Source: an uncultured Alphaproteobacteria bacterium (GTDB lineage Bacteria; Pseudomonadota; Alphaproteobacteria; RF32; CAG-239). From it: DNA of 59,343 nt. Under the pieces are notes generated by a model. The model was not told the origin of the DNA. It ran no database searches and worked only from the letters and a program-made list of their open reading frames with translations. Of this stretch, positions 25,916-33,302 are shown piece by piece (position 1 is the first letter of the stretch; every line of letters begins with the position of its first letter). Location: assembly GCA_944390915.1 (NCBI GenBank), contig CALXRS010000010.1, positions 1-59,343 on the forward strand, in the 5' to 3' direction. The position numbers were made by a program, and so were the translations under genes.

Positions 25916-28900
25916 TTATTTCAAAGAAAGAGAAGTTGTCGCCGTGTTGCTGCCGTTGTTTGCCGCATAGCTGATGGTGATAACGCCGTTCTCAATCTTT
26001 ACCGACTGAGCGGCCGGAATAGGAGTAACGTCAACTCCGATTCCCAACGTTACCGCATTTGCCTCCATTACCGCATGATCCCAAGCAGAATCAATGCCGA
26101 TATAGAACCAGCGACTGCCGGCAATGGTGATGGTGGCGGGCTGCCATTTTCCATCGCCCCATACGCCGCTATACGCACCCTCGATGCACTGCTCAACATT
26201 GTTGGCAGCGGCAACGGAGGCTTTAAAAGCGTAGGTAAGGTTCATATTAACCTTGCCGTTCGGAGCCATTACGACACCGTTCTCATAAATGAAAACGATC
26301 ATGTCTGTAAATGGATCTCCTACTGCTTTCTGTACGCGGGTATACTTGGCAGAAACGGGCTTTCCGAGCCAGTGAGGCGTTTCGCGGTCATCACCGACAA
26401 ACACGCGGAGTTCGGCTTCACCGACGGCTTCCGCATTATGCCCGTTAAAGCTTGCGCTCATGCTGTGGGCATAGTTCTTGCGGTCGTAAATCATACCGTC
26501 TTCGGTCAGCTGACTCATGTCTGAGAGCTTGAAACCGTTGTCGGAAAGATTTTCGTACGCCGCGGAAGGCATGTTATGCGTCATCGGCGAGTAAACGGCT
26601 TTCTGGTAAGACAGAGTGAACACTCTTGTGAACTGATCGTTGCCGACAGTGTAAGTGCGTTCGTATGTCATGACCTTGAAGTCGCCGTTTGTAACCGTAG
26701 ACACCAGCTTCTCGGAAGACGCGGTCGAGGCAATCTGCGTGAGGTTGAAGTTTTCAAGCACACGGGTAATCTTTGAAGGCGCCGTAATCGAGTTCTTCAG
26801 GTCTACCGATTTGGTATATTCCTTTTCGCCCGATACCGACCATACTTCGCGGATTTTTATCCAGGATCTGGAAGTGTTGTCATTAATATAGTCCAACCCT
26901 TCGTCGATAATGGTCTTTTCCGTAAGCTCGTCATTTACTTCCACCCACAGTTCGGCTTCGCCGACGGCATTTGCATCATGGCCGTTGAAGCGCGCACTCA
27001 TGGTATGAGTATAGCTCTTGCGGTCATAAGTCTTGCCGTCACTCACGGTCTGCGACAGTTCCGACGTTACAAAACCGTTGTCAGAGATGTTTTCATATTC
27101 CGGGTTTGGCATATTGTATGTCAACGGATTATAAACAGCTCTCTGCCAGGTCAGCGTAAACACGCGGTCAAAACGGTTGTTCGCCACCGTATAGGTACGG
27201 CGGTAGGTTCTGATCGTGAAGTCGCCGCTCGTTTCGGTTCCGCTCAGGCTTTCTTCGCCAAGCGAAGGAGATGCGGATGAGAGGTTGAAGTCCGGCAAAA
27301 TCTTGGTCACCTTTTCCGGGGAAGTTATCCCGTTGGTGAGGTTAACCGATTTTTCATAGGTCTTCTCGCCCGACACGCTCCAGATTTCCCTGATTTTAAT
27401 CCAGGATCTGGTTGTGCTTTCATTCACATATTCCATACCGCTGTCGATAATTTCCTGGCTTTCCAGAATATCGGTTGCCGCAACGCGCAGTTCCACTTCC
27501 GCCTTTGCTTCCGTTGCCATGCCGTTAAAGCTTGCGCTTATGGCGTGAACGTAGCTCTTGCGGTCGTAGGCCTGTCCGTTTTCCGCAATCTGGGTCATAT
27601 CCGAAAGCACAAAACCGTTATCGGAAACGCTTTCATATTCGGCAAAAGGCATGCTGTGATCCAAAGGATTGTAGAATGCCCGCTGATATGAAAGAACAAA
27701 CACACGGTTGAACTTGTCGTTGCCGACCGTATAGGTCTGCTCGTAAGTTCTGACGGTAAAATCTCCGATGGTTTGTGTTTTGGCCAGATACTCCTCGCCG
27801 GATACGGCCGGAATCTGATTCAGGGTGAAATTGTCCACCACTCTTACGGCTTTGCCGGGAGCGGCCACGCCGTTAAGCAGGGTAATGGAACGGGTATATT
27901 CCCTTTCGCCCGAAACGCTCCAGATTTCCTTGATTTTTATCCAGCTGCGGGAGGTGTTTTCATCGATCTGCTCCAAACCTTCGTCTACGACGGTCTGCTC
28001 TATCATCATATCTTCCGTTCTTCTGTGCAGTTCGACTTTGGCGACTGCCTCGGCCGAATTGCCGTTGAAGTTGGCGGTTACGGTATGCGTGTAGAGCATG
28101 CGCTCATAAGTGTCGGCCGCCGGCATCTCGGTTAAGACAAAGCCCTGATCGGCCACGCCCTCATAACTGCGGGAAGGCATCTCAAAACTTTGTCCGTCTA
28201 CCGTCAACACTGCGGTCTCCCACAAGAAGTTGAACAGCTTGTCGAACAAATCGCAACCGACCGTATAGTCAAAAGCATGCGCCGTAACGGTGATGCTTCC
28301 TTCCGTACGGGTACCGGCTGTTTCCGTTTCTCCCTGAGAGGCTTCTTTCTTTTCCAGATCAAAGCTTTCCACGGCACGGATCTCATACGCCGGAGCGGAA
28401 ATGCCGTTACGCAGAATAACTTCGTATCTCGATACGACCGAACCGGACTGGCTGTAGGTACGCGTTATCTCCACCCAGCTTTTAGCTGTTGTTGAAGTAA
28501 GCGTTTCGTAACCTTCGTCCGTTTTTTCGGTAGAAAGCAGATTGTCGGTAGCATCCATCGCCAGACGCTCATACCCGCGCTCGATAGTCGAACCGCCGTT
28601 AAAGGCAACCCGATAGTCGGTTGTCGCAAGGTAGTAGTGCGTATTGGCATTGATACCTTCGTCAACGACGGAAAGGTCGTTTTCTTCAACGCCTCCGTTG
28701 GCAAGCGGGAACGAAACTTCCTGCCCCCACAAAGTCATGGTGGCGTCAAGGTAGCTGATGGTAATGTCTTTGACATATCCCGTCAGCTCGTGACGATAGG
28801 TCTTGGTCGTCTGGGTATAAGACACGCCGTCGACTGCCCAATTGTTGCTGGTAATGCCTGTTTCGGCAAAGCTGATTGACTCCACTTCCGGGCTTGCAAC

Positions 28901-29188
28901 CCAGATGGTGTCAAGCGGAGAGATGCTGAAATTTACTCCGCCTAACGGCACAACAACCGTGGTGTCACGGGTGATGCCGTTGTCATCGCGCGTAGCGGTC
29001 ACAATACCGTTTTCGTTGTCGCGGGTAACGGTGATAACGACTTCGGAACTGCTGCTTCCGCCGCCCGTCGGTTCGATTTGAACCGCGAATTCATCCAATG
29101 CCTTGTCGCAGGAAGCGAACAAAAAGACACATGTCAGCATGCCGGCAATCAGCGCAACATAGCTGAAAAAACTTTTCTTCTTTTCCAT
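25916..29188 (-). CDS. Large repeat lipoprotein (four ~180-residue repeats), Bacteroidota-like
   Basis: The 1090-residue product has a lipoprotein signal with Cys27 in FLFASC, followed by DKALDEF. An acidic stretch after the Cys resembles Bacteroidota surface lipoproteins. An N-terminal domain (about 45-180) is followed by four tandem repeats with anchors SWVEI/SWIKI at residues 237, 415, 595 and 775, a regular 178-180 residue period. Each repeat carries YTV..(D/N).F.R.F.LS, NGF and a beta-rich pattern. A conserved C-terminal domain spans about 941-1090. No enzyme motif is seen. It is probably an adhesin or scaffold on the outer membrane. ATG 29188 has only A-rich sequence upstream and no Shine-Dalgarno site. 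The paralogue at 30474-32666 has the same plan with two repeats. Confidence 0.8.
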   Translation of the reverse strand: MEKKKSFFSYVALIAGMLTCVFLFASCDKALDEFAVQIEPTGGGSSSSEVVITVTRDNENGIVTATRDDNGITRDTTVVVPLGGVNFSISPLDTIWVASPEVESISFAETGITSNNWAVDGVSYTQTTKTYRHELTGYVKDITISYLDATMTLWGQEVSFPLANGGVEENDLSVVDEGINANTHYYLATTDYRVAFNGGSTIERGYERLAMDATDNLLSTEKTDEGYETLTSTTAKSWVEITRTYSQSGSVVSRYEVILRNGISAPAYEIRAVESFDLEKKEASQGETETAGTRTEGSITVTAHAFDYTVGCDLFDKLFNFLWETAVLTVDGQSFEMPSRSYEGVADQGFVLTEMPAADTYERMLYTHTVTANFNGNSAEAVAKVELHRRTEDMMIEQTVVDEGLEQIDENTSRSWIKIKEIWSVSGEREYTRSITLLNGVAAPGKAVRVVDNFTLNQIPAVSGEEYLAKTQTIGDFTVRTYEQTYTVGNDKFNRVFVLSYQRAFYNPLDHSMPFAEYESVSDNGFVLSDMTQIAENGQAYDRKSYVHAISASFNGMATEAKAEVELRVAATDILESQEIIDSGMEYVNESTTRSWIKIREIWSVSGEKTYEKSVNLTNGITSPEKVTKILPDFNLSSASPSLGEESLSGTETSGDFTIRTYRRTYTVANNRFDRVFTLTWQRAVYNPLTYNMPNPEYENISDNGFVTSELSQTVSDGKTYDRKSYTHTMSARFNGHDANAVGEAELWVEVNDELTEKTIIDEGLDYINDNTSRSWIKIREVWSVSGEKEYTKSVDLKNSITAPSKITRVLENFNLTQIASTASSEKLVSTVTNGDFKVMTYERTYTVGNDQFTRVFTLSYQKAVYSPMTHNMPSAAYENLSDNGFKLSDMSQLTEDGMIYDRKNYAHSMSASFNGHNAEAVGEAELRVFVGDDRETPHWLGKPVSAKYTRVQKAVGDPFTDMIVFIYENGVVMAPNGKVNMNLTYAFKASVAAANNVEQCIEGAYSGVWGDGKWQPATITIAGSRWFYIGIDSAWDHAVMEANAVTLGIGVDVTPIPAAQSVKIENGVITISYAANNGSNTATTSLSLK
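26166..26350 (-). repeat. 185-bp block nearly identical to 30724-30908
   Basis: Aligning with offset 4558, I see only two mismatches in 185 bp, both in the Lys/Asn-Ala codons of TYAFKASVAA versus TYAFNASVAA. It encodes part of the C-terminal domain of both lipoproteins, whose flanking DNA is clearly diverged. Confidence 0.9.
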
Positions 29189-29324
29189 ATTTTTTTGTTT
29201 TTTAAGATTTTTTTATTTTTTTGGGAAAATTTGATAGAAAAATTCTTCTGCAGGTCTCTTGTTGTTTCAAAGAGACATTTACAATGATAATCAATGTAAT
29301 CACAGAATAATTTTTGTCGCTTAT

Positions 29325-29353
29325 ACTATAACATAAAGGAATCAAATAAACAA
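29325..29353 (-). promoter_or_regulatory. Promoter of the 1090-residue lipoprotein gene
   Basis: On the minus strand TTGTTT (29348-29353), 17 bp, TATAGT (29325-29330). This is the proteobacterial arrangement, not the Bacteroidota TTTG/TAnnTTTG type, although the coding regions look Bacteroidota-like. Confidence 0.5.
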
Positions 29354-29455
29354 TCTTTTTTTGCCGAAAAATGCACATTTTTTCTATTTTGTCCAAAAGG
29401 TAAAGAAACCGGCGAGTCCGAATATATGAGGATTATTTTTAAGAAGCCTGAAACG

Positions 29456-29489
29456 AAAAAAGGTGCCGAGGGAAACCCCCGACACCTTA
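29456..29489 (-). terminator. Terminator of the outer-membrane barrel gene
   Basis: An AAGGTGTCGGGG/CCCTCGGCACCTT stem with a 3-4 nt loop and a T-run on the minus strand lies 19 bp after the stop at 29508. Confidence 0.85.
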
Positions 29490-29507
29490 AAAAATATAGG
29501 CAACGCT

Positions 29508-30326
29508 CTAGAAGTTCTGTTTTTTCTTTCCAAACTGGAATGAATAGCGGAGCGTAAGCTCCACCTGCCACCCCTGCTTGGTGACGTCTTTATTGAGCAC
29601 CTGCTCACCGTTTACGGTGCCGTAGGCGTCCTGTTTGACGTCATAGGTATAGGCCGCAAGCTGCAGACCTATCCTATTTCCGCCCATAAACTGGCGGAAC
29701 TCCCAGCCCATCACCACTCCATATCCGAGCCCGGAACCGGTTAATTTTGACCGGCGGGAAAACTCAAAGTCCTCTCCGGATAGCTCCAGAGAATTATCAG
29801 ACTCCGAGTATTGATAACCAACGCGGGCTCCTAAATAGAACCTGTGCTGTTTATCTTTTCCCCAGTGCGCGAGGTTGAAACGTGCCTCGGCAAACGCTGA
29901 CGGCGCCATATAGGTCAGTCCGTCAAAGGTGACGTTACCGATTCTTCCGGTGACGGCGAAATCGCCCCACCAGAAGGAGTACCCGGCTTCCGCTCCTGCT
30001 ATATAGCTGAAAGCGGTTGCCGTCGGCAGGTAGCTGGCTCCGGCGGTGAGTCCGAGGTAGAACCCCTCGATTACTCTCCCTTGCCAGTATTTTTCTCCTG
30101 TGGAGGTGGAAAGCATGATCTCGTCATGCCTTCTGCTTCCCATTCCCTCGATATAATCAAGGGTCAGGGAATCCTGGAGAGCAAGCTGACGCTGCTCTTC
30201 AGTCACCCCTATTTTCATGCCTCGTTCCGGCAGGTTCAGCTTGGAGCTGTCCTGAGCCTGGGCGTTGTTAAACATTACGGTAGCAGCGGCTATCACGAGC
30301 GCTGCAATTATTTTTTTACTTTTCAT
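29508..30326 (-). CDS. Outer-membrane beta-barrel protein, Bacteroidota-like
   Basis: The 272-residue protein has a signal peptide cleaved after AQA (residue 24). A linker of about 60 residues follows, then alternating amphipathic strands with Gly-aromatic turns (YLGLTAGASYL, AGAEAGYSFWWG, FYLGARVGYQY, GYGVVMGWEFRQF, GLQLAAYTYDV, WQVELTLRYSFQF), consistent with an eight-strand barrel. It ends in Phe, typical of BAM substrates. The upstream sequence is A/T-rich with no Shine-Dalgarno site. It lies between two paralogous lipoprotein genes in the same direction, suggesting a shared surface complex. The barrel could anchor or export one of them. That link is inference. Confidence 0.75.
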   Translation of the reverse strand: MKSKKIIAALVIAAATVMFNNAQAQDSSKLNLPERGMKIGVTEEQRQLALQDSLTLDYIEGMGSRRHDEIMLSTSTGEKYWQGRVIEGFYLGLTAGASYLPTATAFSYIAGAEAGYSFWWGDFAVTGRIGNVTFDGLTYMAPSAFAEARFNLAHWGKDKQHRFYLGARVGYQYSESDNSLELSGEDFEFSRRSKLTGSGLGYGVVMGWEFRQFMGGNRIGLQLAAYTYDVKQDAYGTVNGEQVLNKDVTKQGWQVELTLRYSFQFGKKKQNF

Positions 30327-30382
30327 TTTCTTAAATTTTATGATTATGTGGGAAAATTCCCGAGTTTTTTTTAATTTAATAC

Positions 30383-30415
30383 ACCTCTCCGGAAAATCCT
30401 TGGATTCCGGAGAGG
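30383..30415. terminator. Perfect hairpin after the 730-residue lipoprotein gene
   Basis: An 11-bp stem CCTCTCCGGAA (30383-30393) pairs with 30405-30415. The T-run is weak on both strands, so it may stabilise the message or act as an imperfect terminator between this gene and the barrel gene. Confidence 0.5.
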
Positions 30416-30473
30416 GTTAAAAGAGTTTCCCTAGACGCGGTGACTTTTCCAAACCGTTCTAACGTTAAAAAAA

Positions 30474-32666
30474 TTAACGCAGGCTCAGAGAAGTGTTTGC
30501 AGTCGTGCTACCATTGTTAACAGCGTACGAAATAGTAATCGTATTGCCGTTGATGGTAGTGGACTGAGCGTCCGGAATAGGAGTAACGTCAACCCCTATT
30601 CCCAAAGTAATGGCGTTGTTCTGATGAACAGCGTGATCCCAATCGGAATTGATACCGATATAGAACCAACGTCCATTACTTTCGGTGATGGTAGCGGGCT
30701 GCCACTTGCCGTTGCCGAATACTCCGCTATACGCACCCTCGATGCACTGCTCAACATTGTTGGCAGCGGCAACGGAGGCGTTGAAAGCGTAGGTAAGGTT
30801 CATATTAACCTTGCCGTTCGGAGCCATTACGACACCGTTCTCATAAATGAAAACGATCATGTCTGTAAATGGATCTCCTACTGCTTTCTGTACGCGGGTA
30901 TACTTGGCGCCGACTGGGTTGCCCAGCCAAGACGGTGTCTCGCGGTTATTCTCAACCTCAACCAGCAATTCTGCTTCGGCTACAGCCTCTGCAGAACGAC
31001 CGCTGAACGTAGCGCTCATTTTGTGAGCGTAGTTCTTACGGTCATATACCTTTCCACCTTCGGAAACTTCAGACAGGTCACTCATAGAGAAACCGTTGTC
31101 GCTGATGTTCTTATAGGTGTTGTAAGGCATATTGTGGTTCAGGGCGAGGTACTCTGCCTTCTGATAAGAAAGAGTGAACTCGCGGGTGAATTGATCGTTG
31201 CCGACCGTATAGGTCTGAGCATAGGTCATCACCTTGAACTCACCTCTCGTCTCAGAATTGACGAGTTCCTCGTTGCTGAGGTTTGCGTTGCTCTGTACGA
31301 GGTCGAAGCTGTTGAGCTTGCGAGTGATCTTTGAAGGCTCGGCTATACCGTTAGTCAGATTAACTGACTTGGTATAGATCTTTTCGCCACCCACGCTCCA
31401 AATCTCACGGATCTTGATCCAGGACTTGGTTGTGGTTGCGTTCAGATAATCCAGACCTTCCTCGATCACCTCGCGGCTGACGAGCTCGTCGGTAACTTCT
31501 ACCATACGGAGCTCCACCTCAGCCTGTGCCTCAATGATTGCCTCATTGAAAGATGCACTCATATAATGAGTATAGAGTGCTCTTTCATAACCGGTGATAC
31601 CTTCCATGCTTGTAAGCTGGAAGTTCTCATCGGTTATGTTCTCGTACTTGCGAGAAGGCATTTCGAAAGTCTTGCTGTCAACAGTCAGGGTTGCTGTCTC
31701 ATAAGAAAGCACGAAAGTGCGATCAAAGAGGTTGTTAGCTACGGTATAATCCTGATTGTATGCGGTAACTTCGATATTGCCCTCGGTACGAGTACCGGCA
31801 ACGACTGCTTCAGCAAGGCTTGCAGAAGCTGCAGCAAGGTCGAAACTTTCCACGTTCATAACCTCATACGCCGGTGATGTAACACCGTTGTTGAGGACAA
31901 CCTCGTAGCGGGTAACCACCTCGCCGGAGATCTTATATGTACGTGTAATCTCTACCCAGCTGAGAGCCGTGCTCTCAGAAAGAGTCTCATAACCCTCATT
32001 GGTCTTCTCCGTAGAGAGGAGTTCATCCTCTGCATTGACGGTTAAGACTTCAAGGCCTTTCTCGGTAGAAGCGTTGTCCATAAAAGACACGCTGTACTGA
32101 GTGGTAGCGGTAAAATAATGGAGATCATCCTTAATGCCCTCATCGAGAACATTAATCTGATCAACCACTTCTACATTACCGTTGGCCTTAGGGAACTCCA
32201 CCAGCTCACCCCATACATAAGTGTATGCATCGAGGTAAGAGATGGTAATATCTTTCTGATAGCCGGAGAGGCTGTCTACAAAGTGACGAGTGGTCTTTGT
32301 GAAGTACACTTCGTTTTCTTCATAGTCCTCTACCTTTTCCTCGCCAACCTCTGCGAAGTTAGAGCGAACCACCTCAGCGGAAGCCACCTGAATGGTGTCA
32401 ACCGGAGAGATTTCAAACTCGACTGCGCCGAGGTTTACAGTTATCACCGTATCCTGCTGGAGGCCGTTCACGATGCGTGAAGCCTCTATAATTCCGTTCT
32501 CGCTGTCGCGAGTAACTGAAATTGTCAGCTCGGATTCGTTCATCTCACCATTCTTGGTGTAGGTGAGATCAAACTCGTCCAACGTATCTACGCAGGATGT
32601 TGCGCTCATTAAAATTCCGAACAATGCGAACAGTACGTAACTGCTCTTAAAAATTTTCTGTGCCAT
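30474..32666 (-). CDS. Repeat lipoprotein (two ~180-residue repeats), paralogue of 25916-29188
   Basis: The 730-residue product has a lipoprotein signal with Cys25 in SATSC followed by VDTLDEF. The N-terminal domain (about 45-180), two repeats with anchors SWVEI at 236 and SWIKI at 415, and the C-terminal domain align end to end with the 1090-residue neighbour. The coding length is exactly 1080 bp (two 180-residue repeats) shorter. Codon choice differs from its paralogue, with more AAG, GAG and CGT. Start ATG 32666 follows A/T-rich sequence without a Shine-Dalgarno site. A TATAAT lies about 20 bp upstream but I see no matching -35. Function unknown, likely surface-exposed. Confidence 0.8.
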   Translation of the reverse strand: MAQKIFKSSYVLFALFGILMSATSCVDTLDEFDLTYTKNGEMNESELTISVTRDSENGIIEASRIVNGLQQDTVITVNLGAVEFEISPVDTIQVASAEVVRSNFAEVGEEKVEDYEENEVYFTKTTRHFVDSLSGYQKDITISYLDAYTYVWGELVEFPKANGNVEVVDQINVLDEGIKDDLHYFTATTQYSVSFMDNASTEKGLEVLTVNAEDELLSTEKTNEGYETLSESTALSWVEITRTYKISGEVVTRYEVVLNNGVTSPAYEVMNVESFDLAAASASLAEAVVAGTRTEGNIEVTAYNQDYTVANNLFDRTFVLSYETATLTVDSKTFEMPSRKYENITDENFQLTSMEGITGYERALYTHYMSASFNEAIIEAQAEVELRMVEVTDELVSREVIEEGLDYLNATTTKSWIKIREIWSVGGEKIYTKSVNLTNGIAEPSKITRKLNSFDLVQSNANLSNEELVNSETRGEFKVMTYAQTYTVGNDQFTREFTLSYQKAEYLALNHNMPYNTYKNISDNGFSMSDLSEVSEGGKVYDRKNYAHKMSATFSGRSAEAVAEAELLVEVENNRETPSWLGNPVGAKYTRVQKAVGDPFTDMIVFIYENGVVMAPNGKVNMNLTYAFNASVAAANNVEQCIEGAYSGVFGNGKWQPATITESNGRWFYIGINSDWDHAVHQNNAITLGIGVDVTPIPDAQSTTINGNTITISYAVNNGSTTANTSLSLR
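30724..30908 (-). repeat. 185-bp block nearly identical to 26166-26350
   Basis: Second copy of the shared block in the C-terminal domain coding region. The abrupt fall in identity on both sides suggests recent gene conversion. Confidence 0.9.
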
Positions 32667-33053
32667 AGTTATTATTTTTTAATATTATACTAAGTTATGG
32701 AAAAATTACATTGTCATAGGAATCTCTTTCGTATCGCCTTAAAGCAAACCCGAGTTTTTCCCTTTAATTTTCATATTTTCATTTAAGAAAAAATTTTAAA
32801 AAATTAGAAAACTAATTGAACAATATAATTTTGTATAGCACTAATGTAGCATAAATATTTTCAGGGTGCAAGCATATTTTTGCGAAAAAAGTATTTTTTG
32901 GGCAATTTCTGTTAAAATAACTTTTTCATTAACTTTCTGATTTTACAAAAATCCATATTTTACGCCATATTGCGGAGAAAAATATTTTTTGTCCAATATA
33001 GTTCAAACCCTCATTTTCCGATTATCCGCCCAAAGACCGAAATTTTCGCTTTA

Positions 33054-33231
33054 CATGCCCCACCTGCTCCTCTGCCCCACTGTCCGCCGCCCGCTACCTG
33101 CCCCACCTGCTCCTCTGCCCACCGTCCGCATACCCCGTTACATACCACCTTATGCCGCCTGAACCTCCCCCCTGCCCCACCGTCCGCCGACCGCTGCTTG
33201 CCGCACCCCTGCCCGAACCTCCTCCCCCTCC
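33054..33231. repeat. C-rich, G-poor degenerate tandem repeat
   Basis: A 21-bp exact direct repeat occurs at 33057-33077 and 33100-33120 (period 43), with two more degenerate units after it. The plus strand is dominated by C, so the minus strand has G clusters such as GGAGGGGGAGG that could form quadruplex structures. Frames through it look non-genic. Confidence 0.7.
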
Positions 33232-33269
33232 AAAAAAAACGCAAAACCGCCCGCAAAAACGCGGGCGGC
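33232..33269 (-). terminator. Terminator of rpsA
   Basis: An 8-bp stem CCGCCCGC/GCGGGCGG with a 6-nt loop is followed on the minus strand by TTTTGCG and eight T, 34 bp after the rpsA stop. Confidence 0.85.
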
Positions 33270-33302
33270 AAAAATAAGCTTCAAAGATATTTTCTTAAAA
33301 GA

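Larger units (their letters stand above)
29189..29507. other. 319-bp intergenic region: lipoprotein promoter, leader hairpin, barrel-gene terminator
   Basis: Contains a sigma-70-like promoter (29325-29353), a leader of about 130 nt with a 7-bp stem GTCTCTT/AAGAGAC (29254-29276), and the terminator of the barrel gene (29456-29489). No credible gene is seen. Confidence 0.6.
32667..33302. other. 636-bp intergenic region: AT-rich half then C-rich repeats
   Basis: From 32690 to about 33000 the DNA is strongly AT-rich with no credible gene. From 33054 to 33231 it switches to a C-rich tract, and the rpsA terminator lies at 33232-33269. The region separates the Bacteroidota-like island from rpsA and may mark a recombination junction. 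Confidence 0.6.

Noticed and set aside
33011..33271. 86-residue Gly/Arg-rich frame on the minus strand
   Set aside because: It overlaps the rpsA terminator and the low-complexity repeat, so the frame is an artefact of composition.
23474..33302. Insertion sequence or integron explanation for the accessory region
   Set aside because: No transposase, integrase, terminal inverted repeats or target duplication could be found.
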